From contig OAPG01000004.1 in the NCBI GenBank assembly GCA_900208305.1, positions 620,001 to 684,000 on the forward strand: 64,000 nt of DNA. Direction: 5' to 3'. Shown here piece by piece: positions 10,901 to 23,232 of the stretch (the first letter of the stretch is position 1; each line of letters opens with the position of its first letter). Source of the stretch: Melanopsichium pennsylvanicum. Its lineage: Eukaryota; Basidiomycota; Ustilaginomycetes; Ustilaginales. A program made the position numbers and the translations under genes. Under the pieces are notes generated by a model. That model saw only the letters and a list, made by a program, of their open reading frames with translations. It was not told the DNA's origin and made no database searches.

Positions 10901-12232
10901 GGTGGAGAGCGAGGAGGTTTTGCGACCGGAGCGGTGGTGGATTGCTCCCCCGCCAATGCCAGCGCCAGTGATTCGACGCGTCGGATCGGGAGGAAGCGGG
11001 CGGAGTGATGCAGCGTAGGTAACGGATAGAGGGTTAGGGGCGAGAACCTGAAGAGTTGGATGGAGCGGTGGTGCAGTGATGGTTTCTGGTATGGACGAAA
11101 CGACCGTGGGTGAAGGTGGGACGCGAAGCGCTGGAGTAGCATTGCGTACAAGGCCAGGTACCGGCGAGACGGCCTTTTCGAGCGCGTTGGGAGTTCTCGA
11201 AGGAGTTTTCGAAGGGGAGGAGGCGGTCTTTTCCGGTGCTTCGACCTTGATTGTGGGTGCAGCAGCATCTGTGGATTTGGTCGTCGGTAGAATCTCTTGA
11301 GCTGCTGAAGTCGCTGCATTAGAATCAGCGCTCGGGAAGATTGGCGCGATAGGCGCAGTGGATTCAATGACGAAACTTGGCACCTGCCCTGGCTGAAGTG
11401 GAGCGACCCTTACTCCCTGATTGTCAGCCGCTATGATGGTGAGAGGCTTGATCTTGCCCACACCTTCCACAATTGCACGCGCCTGCACTGCTGCAGCAGC
11501 GCGCGCTACCGCCTGACTGCGATGGAGAGCGGCCTTGCCAGCTTGTTCGAGCTCCTTTTGACGATCACGATCCCGTTGAGCATCGGCTGCTGACGGTGCT
11601 GTCGTACTGGTTGGTGTAGGTGGAGGCGCGATCTCGACTGGACCTGTCTTGAGTTCGCCCGAGACGAGCGCTCTGAGTGCCTTGGGCTGCTCCAGCGTGT
11701 GATCTTTGATGGAGGATGGGTTGTCGAGCGACAAACGATACTTGTGCATAAACGACTTTACGTCTTCACTTGCTTCATCCTCTGCAACTTCCATGCTTTG
11801 CCCAAGCTTCCAAGGACTTCCAGCGACGTCTTGTTTGTTGTAGTTGTCAGACATGAACAGCACCTCGCCCAAGCATTCTTTGTGCGACTTCACCACATCC
11901 CTTAGTTGCTGCTGCCGTTGTTCAAGGAATGCTGTTCTAAGATCGTCAAGGGTAACCATGCTAGTGGATGCAAGCGCGTTCCACTCATTTGGGTCGAGCA
12001 GGGTTGCTGACAGCGCAACAGTGGCTGCTGCGGCTATTGATGCCGGGTGACTTGCTGTGACATGCTGTCGTTGTTGCGGTACTGCTGCTGCTGGTGATTT
12101 TTGTGGTGTCGCGGGTGGTTGTGATTGCTGCTCCATTGATGTTGTTGGATTTGGAGGCTGCGCAGCTGGTGAGTTGGTTGAGGAGGCGGCTGGCGCAGGT
12201 AAAGCCAGAGATGGCACAGGGTCGGAGTCCAT
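7229..12232 (-). CDS. EAF1: Eaf1/Vid21-like NuA4 scaffold with HSA and SANT domains
   Basis: A 1667-residue single-exon protein starting at an ATG. An HSA domain spans about residues 535-610 (AHWDHLLEEMKWLQTDF, then EERRWKMTVAFHLAHEVA), preceded by a conserved block at about 469 (DLYRWYVRARASPGAG). A Myb/SANT domain begins near residue 990 (FTWTPDEDNYLVTLT, then HNNWSLVADLFN). This HSA-then-SANT order followed by a glutamine-rich tail is the architecture of Eaf1/Vid21 (p400-related), the scaffold of the NuA4 histone H4/H2A acetyltransferase, which acts in the nucleus. Residues from about 1160 onward are mostly Gln and Ala, with the longest Gln run spelled near 7815-7920. The acidic middle (about 620-740) is low complexity. 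After the TAG stop the frame stays open for 16 codons (see findings). Confidence 0.85.
7815..7920 (-). repeat. CAA/CAG trinucleotide tract coding polyglutamine
   Basis: On the coding strand a long CAA block is followed, after a few CCA-containing codons, by a pure CAG block. It lies inside the Eaf1 C-terminal tail. The segregation of the two Gln codons into homogeneous blocks suggests slippage expansion. Confidence 0.9.
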
Positions 12233-12532
12233 CTTGGAGACACTCTTCGAAACTGTGGCCAGTACCTCGCTCAGATTACGGGCCGAGGGTCGGATGTATG
12301 CCGGATGTCAAATAACGGATCGGGAAATGCGTTGATGATGATTGTGCGACGTGTGCGAGCACGAGCAAACCCTGAGTGCAGGAGCTGTCTGCAGCGATAC
12401 CGAGTGCCGAGAAATGGATCGAGATGATGGTGGTAGAGTATGGACCTGCGACGAGGGTCTCGATGTTTTGCACATCCAACCTTACTTCGCGAAGGTCTTT
12501 TCTCGCCCGAAAGGGTCGAAGAATCGGGAAAA

Positions 12533-12564
<32 letters not shown>

Positions 12565-13228
12565 AAAAAAAAAAACAAAAAAAAAAACACGGCCAAGCGT
12601 AGTTGCGACACTGATATTCGCGGAGAGCGAATCGAAGAGTTGGCTCAGAGTCGCGTTCAGCAGGATACTGTAGGCGGTAAGGCACTTATCACTGCATTCT
12701 CGGACACCATTTGGAACTGTATGCTCAGAAATGTCCTCACGACGATAAGAGAATCGGTTCGCACCACAAATGGCCGGCTGACCTTCAGCTCTGGAATTGA
12801 AATTATCACACTTACAAACACATAGAAACATGGAAGCCGGACTCGCAGGTCTAAACCATAAACGAGCCCGCATAGAGTAGTTCCAAGGTAGATCACATCT
12901 CCATCCTCTTCTCTAGTCTGAGCATGATGCATACACGGCCGTGGTGTTTTCGTGAGTGCAAGGAACTCGTAAAATCTTGGTAGATTGACACATTCTGACG
13001 CATGCTTGCAACGCACTCTGCCAGTGGATTGGCAAATGCTTTGGACACGCATGTCAGGATAAGTGATTAAGGTGAATTGCAAGCAAAACACAAAACGATA
13101 TTCATACATTTGAGAAACGTGACAAGTTTTACTTTCGATCAGCATTTTCACACAAAGCCCAGTCAGCACTCCACTACAGTTTTGCCTCCACGACTTCGAC
13201 CAATCAGCCTCGAGGTCTTGCAATTTTA
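12233..13228. other. Intergenic, EAF1 promoter and WOPR 3' side (1.0 kb)
   Basis: The region lies between the EAF1 start and the WOPR stop, both on the minus strand. It holds an A-rich (CAAAA)n tract at 12529-12589, about 300 bp upstream of the EAF1 start, which may be a nucleosome-depleting promoter element. A 200-residue minus-strand frame (12271-12873) is low complexity and not accepted as a gene. Confidence 0.45.
12529..12589. repeat. (CAAAA)n / poly(A) tract
   Basis: Consecutive CAAAA units are flanked by A-runs of 9 or more. The tract is upstream of the EAF1 start and is T-rich on the EAF1 coding strand. Confidence 0.9.
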
Positions 13229-15940
13229 TCAAGCGGCGGGCCGAGTCAGCATTACCCTCTCCAATCCAGAGTCTTCTGTCGTGTGGTGTCCAGAGTCGTT
13301 GCAAAACTGGTGATGTTGAAAACCCTGATCGTGCGATGTGCCTGGCCGCGAGGAGAAGGGCTGAATAATGTCGTTCGTCACGTAGCTATCCTGTACCGGA
13401 TCCGACCACGACTGCTCATGACGACCCTGTGCAGCGTCCAAGTCCTTGTTCGCAGCATAATTATGCGTGGATGCGTAGCTACCATCTTGAGTGTGTCGGC
13501 CGAACGCTTGCTGATCCAGGTCGACGTTGTCTTGCTCCTGAGGTGGATGGAGCTGCTGTTGCTGCTGCTGCGAGTAGACGGATTGTTGGTGCCCATCCAG
13601 GTCATTTGCTGGCCGACCGTAGTTGCCGTTGAAACCATCATTGTCGAGCATCTGGTGATGTTGTTGCTGCTGTTGTTGCTGTTGTTGCTGCTGCTGGTGG
13701 TGCTGCTGGTGCTGCTGGTGCGGATGATGCTGTGATCGCGAGTAGGGGCTGCTAGGATCAGAGTGCGTTCGCAAAGCCTCCACTCCCCTCGTTCGGACAA
13801 TCCCTGCCGAGTTCAGATCGCCAACATATCCAGCTGCCTCACCTGCGCGAGACATGGGCCGTGACGAGTAGTTCGAATCGTCCAGGCGAGTCGCAGTGGG
13901 TGGATTCACGCCATCGACCAGCTCTTCGATGCGACGCGCTCCCACGTACGAGTGGTGACTGTCATGCGAAGAGCTTGTGTTTGGCGGCGAGCCAGCCAGA
14001 CGGCCGTGAATGAGTCCACCAAAATTGGATTGGCTGTGGAACGGTACTGCCGTCAAGCCTTGGCTGGTCGCCGGGGGTTGCTGCATGCTGTGCACGAACG
14101 AGTTCGGTTGACTCGGCTGATTCGAGTCCCAACTGCCTCGAGTGAGACGCGAGGAAAAGTGGAATGGATCGGCTTGCTCTTTTTTCACTTGTGCAGCGTC
14201 GGATCTGCCGTGTATAAAGTCAGAAGTTGCCGAGTAGCTGACTAGATTGCGTGTGGGCTGACTGGGGACAAATGGCATCATGGCCCCAGCCTGGAAGGAT
14301 TGTTGCGGATTATGGTGTTGAATCTGCTCCACAGCGGCATGCTGCTGCTGTTGCTGCTGATCTAGATGGCCAGGATGGGAAGTTTCGTTCTTAGCCTCTG
14401 CATGAACGACTGGCCCCAAGTCCAAAAATTGAGCATCTTGGCGATGCATACCGAATGAGACATGATCTGGAGCGTGCTGCTGCCCAGCTTCATTGTAGCC
14501 ACGCGATGGTGGCAACAATGCTCGATAGCCTGGCGAAATAGGTCCGTGGTCCATTGACGGTGCATTTGAATAAAGGGATTGGGCTACCACGCTATGTCCA
14601 AAAGTAGGCACCTGCTGATAAGGCTCGTATCTTGAGTTTGCTTTCCGACGCGGGGCGTCGGAGGCGCGTCGGCTTCGATAGGGCAACGAAGAAGTTGACG
14701 AGGAGGGCAAAGTGGCTGAGGTTGGCAGCATACCATCGCCGCCGATCTGATGCGGGTATCGATTGCTGTACAGCTCGGTGTGTGCATCGGAAGGAGGCGC
14801 AGGCGAATAGAGCGACAGCGATCGACTGGCAGCTCTAGTGAGACCATCATGGCGCGCTTCCGATCCGGAAGAGTAACTCTCGTTGCCGCTGCTCGCGTGC
14901 CCCGAAGGTCGCATGGCACTGTCCGTTGACTCACCGACGTACCTCGGCAAGCCATCCAGACCAATCTCGACAACAGGAGGATAGCGAAAATTGCTTTTGT
15001 TGAGGAATATGGGCGAGATGCTGAAACTGAACATCTCTGGAAGGTTGGATGGGATGGTTAAACGTCCGTTCTGCACATCTTCGATCTTGTAGTAGGAGAT
15101 CAGGTGTTGTGTAGATCCCTCGACTTGGATCGAGATGGTCTTTTTGCAAAGCCCATCGCGCACGAACGGATAGCTGCTGGTCAAGCTTCCGACGATCGTC
15201 CTGTCGAGCTCCGCTTCGCGCTTGGTTGGTGACGATAACCCACCGTCGTCTATGAGACCCACAAGCCCGGCTGCTTGCGCATGCGTCTGCGCGTGTGACG
15301 AGTTGTGCTGAGAAGGGTGATTGCCGAACAACTGGTCGTGCTCAGGGTAGCCTTGATTGTTGGAGGAAGAGGCAACACAGTCAAGCGCGTGATAGCCATC
15401 GTGCTCTTGCTTGTAGGGCACCATTTGCGCATCCAGGGTGTTAGACATGAGCGTCAGTGGTACAGACCGGACAGAGGGGTGCTGATGTCCGTTTCCGCTA
15501 CCATTGAGCGATTGCCCTGACAATGCAAAATTCGTTTCAGAAGTGGCAAAAGGCGGTTGATCCGACGCCGGCTTCGGATCCTTCTTCTCAACCTCACGGT
15601 AAACGAGAAAGTTGTTGAGGATGCGGCTTGGACTCCAGATCATACCGTCAGTCCACCTCTTGATGCTAGATTCGGCCTCATCAAAAACGAAGATAGTGCC
15701 GCTCTGGATCATCTTGCGCTCCTCGTCTCGAAGTCGCCGAGTGATCTTTGGAAGTTGTCCGCGTCGCACCGCCTCAAAAATGAGCAGAGCGTCTCTTGTC
15801 GAGTGGCTGTTGGAGAACAAGATTGGAGATCAAAGTGAAGAATGGTGGTGTGAGTAGAGTGATGCAATGACCGAGTGCGAAGATGAGGAGGTTTGAACTC
15901 ACACGTAGCCGATAAATGTAGCAGCTTGATTGGAACCCAT
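13229..15940 (-). CDS. ros1: WOPR-family (Gti1/Pac2) transcription regulator, Wor1/Ryp1/Ros1-like, two exons
   Basis: Exon 1 (15940-15903) reads MGSNQAATFIGYV. An intron of 95 bp (15902-15807, GTGAGT..CAG) joins it in phase to exon 2 (15806-13229). The coding length of 2616 nt gives 871 residues. The junction recreates GYVHSTRDALLIFEA, the start of WOPR box A, followed by RRLRDEERKMIQSGT, FVFDEAESSIKRWTDG and SRILNNFLVYRE. Box B lies at about 225-310 (KKTISIQVEG, SYYKIEDVQNGRL). The rest is low complexity and rich in Gln, Ser and His, with a Gln run spelled near 13655-13695. WOPR proteins bind DNA and switch fungal developmental programmes: white-opaque switching, dimorphism and, in smuts, sporogenesis through Ros1. 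Box B resembles the Wor1/Ryp1 group more than Pac2. The symbol ros1 is an inference from a smut host. Confidence 0.85.
15807..15902 (-). other. Intron 1 of the WOPR gene
   Basis: The donor GTGAGT begins at 15902 and the acceptor CAG ends at 15807. Splicing restores the conserved GYVHSTRDALL segment and keeps the 2616-nt frame. Without it the WOPR box lacks its first strand and a start codon. Confidence 0.85.
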
Positions 15941-18900
15941 CTTGTATCATCGGTTTGTATCCTTGTTTGAAACGAGCGCTGCGAATATGGTAAAGGTGGA
16001 GATAGAGGGGGCGGTTGGTTACCGTTCAAGGATCGATGCCTTGATATGTTTGCTGAGCCGAGTCGGCGAGATGGCGGGGAGGTCGAGTGCTGCGCAAATC
16101 TCAAGAAGCAGGAGCGTGACGAAGGTGCAAATCTCGCGAATGAAGCTGACACGTTCTTCTTCAGTTGCCTAGTGTACCAAAGATCACGAGAAATGAGCTT
16201 CGTGATGTCTTAAGCTTTCAACAGTCTATACTAGATCCAGCGATAGAAAGCGGAGGAGCAAGGCAACGACGAAGTGTAATAATCGATCTTCTCACAACGC
16301 CGGGTAAATCGTGTCACGAAGTCGAGCGAAACTGGACAACCTTATCAAGGATAAGCTCGCTGCTGGAGAGGATCTGGGGAGGTGGAAGCCGACGGAAAGC
16401 TTTGCTGGCTGATGATGTACTGTGCTGTGGTGCCGGTCAATTGTGCGATGGGTGCAATAGTCCACGATGGTACACAAAGATGACCCCTGGGAGTGGAACC
16501 GCGTGATAGCTTTGTAGAGAGAAAAGCGAGGACCGGGGGCAAAGTGGGGCTTAGCGAGCGTACCACTGCGTTGGGTCTAACTCCGGAGCCGCACACCGCA
16601 GGTTTGCAGCTTGATGTATAGTATCGCCGGACTGACGAGACGCCCAGGTAGCCGAAAGGAAGTCAAAGCGAGCCCAGGGTATCGAATACTGCGTCCAATT
16701 ACGGTAAAGATGAGACTCTGCAAAGGCAAAGACCTGTGCGAGTGCGAGTGCGAGTGCGGAGCGACTATTGTGTCACGCGTAACAAGGTTGCGCCTGCAAG
16801 CTTAAGTTCACTGTGAAGCAAAGCCGCCAAACTGACTTTGGTCGAACGCGTCGACGTCCAAGACTCGAGCTCGATTCGTGACAGGTATGCAGCGTAGCAG
16901 CGAAGCCGTCTAGCTTTGTGACTTGTCTTGAGCTGAGCCACCCGTGCAGTAATTTCCACCAATAACGATGACCGGGATCCCCGGCGAGCGCAGCGTTGAC
17001 CTGCGAGAAGGAGCAGTGCTGGATCGAACGTCTTTCCCACGGTAGGGACCTCGATTTTCGGAGCGAACTACAGTCGACGCAAGTGGTCACTGGATTGTTC
17101 CCACCGAGCTGAACAGCAGAGACCGCTGAATAGAACGCGACCAGAGCTCGAGGCGATGAAAAGTGGGGATCGGAGGAGAGATTGCCGCACACAGCAGCGG
17201 GGCGAAAAGAGATTGGCGTCTTGCTGCGATGTTGCGAGGGTGTGAACTTTTTTCACAGAGCAGGCATGAGGTGTAGTGCTCTTCCAGAGGGATCGATATG
17301 AAATGATGGGTTGGGAGAGTCGAGGTCGAGCCAGCGAGGATCTCTGAGGTTCAGAAAGACGAAAAGACAGATTTGAGCCCTGTCTCCTGTACGCCACAAG
17401 GCAAAGATGACAACCGTGACCTGCCCGTGTCGACGAAGTATCGAAGCTTGTTTCTCGCTCTCCCAGGCGGTCAAAAAGGAGCCCGATGAAAAAGGAAGAG
17501 ACCACGGTCAAATGGGTTGGACCAGTCTGCAGATGGTGTCCTATTGTCCGTACCTGTGGCCGTGACTGTATGCGAAACCGAGTTTTTGATTGCTTGTACC
17601 GAATTTGAATGCGCAAAATCGAACAGGGTACGATGCAAGAAACCCAACGTCAAAAATCTTACGCCAGTATGACAGAGAGACACAGAGCCAATGAGCAAAA
17701 TATTCTGCGTATTGCTTTGCTTTGGTGGGGCCGTGATTTTGGCGACCGCGATGCAAGTTTTTGGCAATGCGATTTGCCGCCCCAATGGCGACAGAAACAA
17801 GATCTCGAAAGAAGCGATGAAGCGAATGTAGCCAGATGCGCTCTAATCGTGCGAGCCAAGACGGAGGAAGGCAGCTACGAGTTAAGGTTCGAGCGGCGGA
17901 ACCTTGTTTGGCGAAATGAAATCGCGTCCGTGGGCAAGAAGGGCGAGAATCCGCTGGCTTGGGACGTGCTGGACAGCGACGGTGAGGTGATACGCCGCGT
18001 TAGCCGATTCTTATGTCACGGCACTTGGTGCAGATGCTGATGAAATGAAGTCGAAGCTTCTGCAGGGGGAATGCGCTTCGTGCAGCTGAAGCGACAGCGA
18101 TGAGCTATCGATCGTCGAATCCGACCGAGAGGGGAATTGAAGGCTTTTGAATCCACTTGTTTCGCGAGAGGAGGCAGATGGGACAGTCACAGTTTGTTCC
18201 GCCACACGCGAAAAGGAATGTCAAGCTCGTGAAAGGGACTCCAATATGGGCCTGGTAGAATTGCAATTGGGCAATCGAATGATGGGATGTTGATGCTCAA
18301 ATGAAAGAGAGAAGAGGCCGTAAATTTGATGATGGAAGGCATATGATACAATGCTTGCAGCTGATGCGCGTTGCGTTTGCTGTTGCGAGACTGTGCAGGG
18401 GGAGATAGCGGGCAAGACAAGGGCACATAGAGTCAGTATCATCATGCGTGATGCGGCTTCAAGTAACAAAGCTCAGACCAACTCTTCACTGACGATGCTC
18501 TCGTGGTAGCAAGTGCACATTTCCGGTGCTGGCGGTGATGAGGAAGAGCAGGTGATCTGTTCTGCCCCTGGGTTTGCCCTACTTCCTTTCGTGCCGCTTG
18601 CTTTGTACATTAGGGGCGTAGATGCGGAGATGCGGAGTCCCGGCCCTACAATCTGTACGATCAGATCCATAACCGTGATTGGATCGGCGAGGATGCCGGA
18701 ATGACCATCGCGCGACTACGTTGCCGCGCCGAGATTGCGCCCCGTGTGCTTTGCGCTTGAGTCGAATGTATTGTGTGATAGGTCGACATGTGCAGAGGAT
18801 ATGTTTTTGGACAGAACCACGCACAGAGCGACGATACCGAATGCACCGTCTGATCACTCTACTTACTTGTTTGCTTGCAAAGGATAGGAAGTCTTGTGCG

Positions 18901-19870
18901 AACTGATCCCGACTGGCGCTAGTCAAATGTGATAGAAGATCGCGTCCGGCGCTTTGAGGATGAAGTGAATTTGGAGCGGAAAAACTTGGCAGAAGAAGAT
19001 ACGAATCAGCAAAGGCCCGCGGAGGAATCTTAATCGTTTAATCACAGAAGGAGTTGATCCTATGCCGTTGCGGAAATGGCGTGTTTGGCCGAGAAACAGA
19101 GCGAGGTGACGGAAAGCTTGAGGCAAAGGCTGCAGAGAAGCCATCTGAGCTTCTAGATTGAGCGCATGGCTGTAACGTGCCCGTCTGGTGGGTCAAGTTG
19201 AGCTGGAGAGGGTTAAAAATTTGAAGCTCGAGCCGGAAGAAATCAAATTATGAAGCTTTAGAAAAGCAAGCAGCGGGATTCTGATGGCCTCAAGCGCTTC
19301 GCAAATGTTTCGGAAATGATGTCGTCAGAGTCAATGTAGGAGGGTGTCCGTTGCACGAAGGTTATGACAGAGATGCGAAGGGCGATTGAGGTGATACCTT
19401 TACGAAAGTGATCGGCGTGTTGTATGATTCGGATTCGTTTGCTGACCTTTCTAGAGCTTCCGCGTCGAAACTCGATTCTAGAGTGTCGTTCGGTGACGGT
19501 GAATTGATACAGAATTGTGGGTTGAAAAGGACAAGGCGAGAAACGGAGCACTAAGCAAGGAAGAGAGGTGAAGAAGAGCAAAAGGCGAAGGAAAGACCTC
19601 AACAAGCGGTTGGTGACGCAAAGCGAACCAAGTTAGGCCAAGAGAACGGCGGTGATCCTGCAAGAGAGGAAAAGGACGCACAAGGAAAAGTGGATGCCTG
19701 TTTACAGTGAGGTGCGAGCAGTCTAGAATCTATGTCAGCTGAACACGACCTAGGAAGAGACCCAGTAGAGAGGATCAAGCGAAGATGCGAGAAACGGCGA
19801 CCGCGGAAAATGCGCCCGTGAGATGTCAAAAGAGGATGTTTTGAAACACCACCAACACGCACTCGGAGAC

Positions 19871-19916
19871 AAGAGGGAGGAAGAAGAGGAGGAGGGAGGA
19901 GGGGGAGGAGGGGGAC
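19871..19916 (+). repeat. G-rich purine tract
   Basis: A continuous run of A and G with four runs of three or more G (GGG, GGG, GGGGG, GGGGG). It could form triplex or quadruplex structure. It is inside the WOPR upstream region. Confidence 0.8.
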
Positions 19917-20846
19917 CAGGGCGGAATTTAGGTCGACTGCAGGTGCGAGCGTGCACCAAGACACATATGTGGAATTGATGCTGCTCTGCGTCTGCCGTTG
20001 CTGCTGCTGCTGTTGCTGGTGTTACTGCCGCTTTTTTCTATCCGTTCTCCCTCTAGGCTGATTGGTGTCATAAGGGGAAAAGGGTCCGAAATGACGGCCA
20101 TGGCGAGTGAGCATAAAGGATCGCAGAAAAACCCAGAGAGCGGGCGAAGTCAAGCATACAGACAGACAGCTTTTTTGGTATCAGATGGGCAATCATGAAA
20201 GGAAATACAGCACAGTAGATAAGAGGCGTAGAGCACGGCAGCAGCATTAGCTGTACAAACTTGCACCACTCCATCGGCGCTAAATCGGACTGTGAAAACG
20301 CCAGAGAGAGAGCAAGAATGAGTGCATGTGCCTAATTGGTTCTGTCAGTCACACAGCAGCTGGGATGAACAAGAGACACAAGTTAGAGGCAGACTGACCG
20401 AGGCACATACGAACGGACAGACAAGCGTCACCGTTGGATTGCCAATCTACCGGTTCGGTCTATTCATTTCTTGGTCTGAAAATCTTGTCCTCTTTCCATC
20501 TCTCAATATGCTCTTGAATGTGATCAATTGCACTTGAAAACGAGATCATGTTCCTCAGGGCTCAGGGCTTGTCTGACTGATCGTATGAATGTCATATATG
20601 GTGAAATTTCCTTGCTTCTTTGCGAGTCGGCGTGTTGAATTTGTATGACTTTCCTCCTTTCGGTTTCTCCGAACCAACATGCGGGCGGCTGTCTGGACCA
20701 GCTGCTAATCCCAAGACAGAAACATTCACTCCAGACTAGTTTGTCTATACAAGCGAACTCGGTTGGAAGTTCAGTATACAGTTAGAATATTATTTTAATT
20801 GACAAATTATTTCGGTTCGAAGAAATGTTGTGCAATTTTTATTTTA

Positions 20847-20857
20847 TTTACTGTAAA
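20847..20857. repeat. TTTACTGTAAA palindrome
   Basis: Perfect inverted arms TTTAC and GTAAA around a single T. This is one of several ACTGTA-containing palindromes in the window. Confidence 0.6.
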
Positions 20858-22844
20858 AAGCATCAGATAGATCCAGCTGGCCAAGTCCAGAAGAGCCTCT
20901 TCCGTACGAAGTGGGAAAAAAAGGAAAAACAAAAGGGAGTGAGATGAGGAAAAATCAAGCAAGAAGAAAAAAGGGAAAAAGAAAAAAAAAAAAAAAAGAA
21001 AAGAAAAAAAAGGCCGCGGTGTGGAAGCCAAATGAACAGAAAAGTGAGACGGTAGGCTAACGACCGTGTGTGGCAGCCTTGCAGCTTGGATGCAGTCTAA
21101 ATCAAGGACATAGTAGCTTCTATTCTACTATATTGTATAAAGATGGCAAAGCTGAACGATCAAAAACACAGGTGGACGTTGCAAGGACCAAGCCAAATCA
21201 CAACAAGCGCCACCTGACCGCACACGACCATGCCGCTCCGAGCTTCGTCAAAACAATCAAGTACTGCTCAGACATAGAGACAGAGGAGGAAAATGTCGAG
21301 CTGAGGTCTGCAGCGCTCGAATCCACTCACCTGAAGAGGCACCAATTAGATTTCAAGAATCAAGACGTCCCAACACCGGTACTCTCTGCCTGAGTAGCTC
21401 TTCGTCAGATGAAAGGAACGCAAGCAGCTGCCAATCGAGACGTGCTGATCCCGAGCATCGCGTACTTGCGTATAGTGATAAGTTGGTTGTCACCAACAAT
21501 CTAAATAAGAGGTCCTCGGCAATGATTGATTCTTGCCAAGAGCGGTAGCCGTACCCGGAAACGTTGGAATACATTCATCGTTTGACTGAGCTTTTACGCA
21601 CAGATATGGACAAGAGGCACTCGTGTTGGGCACAGTCTTAGGTTCTCTTGAAGTTCTGTGGTGTTCAATAGCTGCGCTGCAATATCTCGGCATAAATTCT
21701 CTTTGCGCTTAGCCTGCCGCGAATCCCCAATGTCAGGGTCCACGCTGAGCGGGAGGAAAATTGAAAAAGTAGTACTGTATGCACAGACTGCGAGCAGGTT
21801 AATGCTCTGTCAGACTTAAGATGGCATGATTGGATGGCTGGAGCCCGAGCGATCCAGCGCAAGCTCAACAAGTCTGTCTGCTTGAGTGTTCTGTGGCATG
21901 ATGCGGATGAGCGTCTGATTGCAATTTATGCTGAGGCTACAGCTCTGTATCAGCTTTCCTGCACATTCCTTCTGCTTCAAATTGCCACCGCGGCCGAGGA
22001 GCAGCACGATTTCTTGGCCTGTGTGACATATTTCTGCCGCTCTACCCAAGACCGGAAAGAATCGGTCCGCCGCTCGCATCTTCCCTCCAACTTTTTTGTC
22101 AACGTATCTTGACTAGAAAGTATTCGTTCCGAAATTTCTGCTCATAAACCCCAAGATGCCTAGCTAAAGCGTTGTTTTGAGAGTGCATAGAGAGACCATG
22201 CGAAAGGATAAGTGGCAAGGTTTCGAATCGGAATCGGCGAGACCTCCGTAATTCATGCGTTCTGAGGCGTATCTCCACGGTCCAATTCCGTGGGACTCGA
22301 GAGGTGTCCGGTGATCGCTGTCGGATGTGTTCGGACAAGGCACGTTGCAAGTTATCTTGGGCAGCAACACCATCGGTGTCAAAACCACATCCTGTCGGGA
22401 TGGTATCCGTTCGATGAGAAAGGTTTCGTCGCGACCGTATTATAACACCAGGGTTTTGTCTAGAGATTCATAGCGTTGACGGGCTTACACCTTCAATGGA
22501 GTTCCATGCAGAGCGTCAAGCGCCACGACCCATAGCATCATTCAGTGTGGAGCAATTCAATACGTGGCTGCCCAAGGTGTGTCCTCGGTTTGAGATGTCC
22601 GCGGCCTGCTGATGCGTTGATCGAGGTTGCCTTGAGATTCGATTCCCACATCGTCAAGCGTTATGCGACATCTTCTTTCTCCTTCCGGCCCGAATCAATC
22701 TGATCGACTTGGATTGCCCTCAATGTATGACGTGCAGCATGGACACTGTGCTCATCGCTGGCAGTGTGCTGTTCTTGTCGGATCAGGCTCCTGTGCCTCC
22801 ACGCTGAAGTTAAAAATGAGCGCCATTTGTACGGTACCTTACAT

Positions 22845-22862
22845 TTTTACTGTACTGTAAAA
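22845..22862. repeat. TTTTAC..GTAAAA inverted repeat with ACTGTACTGTA core
   Basis: Arms TTTTAC (22845-22850) and GTAAAA (22857-22862) flank a 6-bp spacer, giving a double ACTGTA core. Confidence 0.65.
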
Positions 22863-23180
22863 TTTATGTCATGCAGCACCGAATCTGTTTCCCACGCTTG
22901 CTGAACCTTAATCGACGAAAATCAATGCAATTTCATAACGTCACTCTGTAACCTTTTACCCCGATAGTCTTTGTCTTGATCAGGTTGCGGGCTGCTTTGC
23001 ATCGCCGTCTTGTGCAACACGACCTTTGTTGAAGCGTAGATGATCAAAGAAGAATTAGCTGGGAGACAGCATGGTCACGTTGCATTTCTCTTCTCTCTTG
23101 ATGCCATGTGCGTCGCAGTCCACAAGCGACGATTAGGATTTAGCGAGCAAAGTAGGGAATATCTTGCCGCCATTTTTTGT

Positions 23181-23232
23181 GTAAATAATTTACTGTACAG
23201 TAATTAAATAATTTACAGTACAGTAAATTTAC
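23181..23232. repeat. 52-bp AT-rich double palindrome
   Basis: The segment begins GTAAAT and ends ATTTAC. It contains a perfect 12-bp palindrome TACTGTACAGTA (23191-23202) and a second inverted repeat with arms AATTTAC (23210-23216) and GTAAATT (23223-23229). The whole can fold as one imperfect hairpin or as two small ones. Confidence 0.85.

Noticed and set aside
12271..12873. 200-codon minus-strand frame upstream of EAF1
   Set aside because: Low-complexity (Phe run from the CAAAA tract), no family features, overlaps the EAF1 promoter.
17068..17616. 182-codon minus-strand frame in the WOPR upstream region
   Set aside because: Arg/Ser-rich random-looking sequence, no motif, no splice partners.
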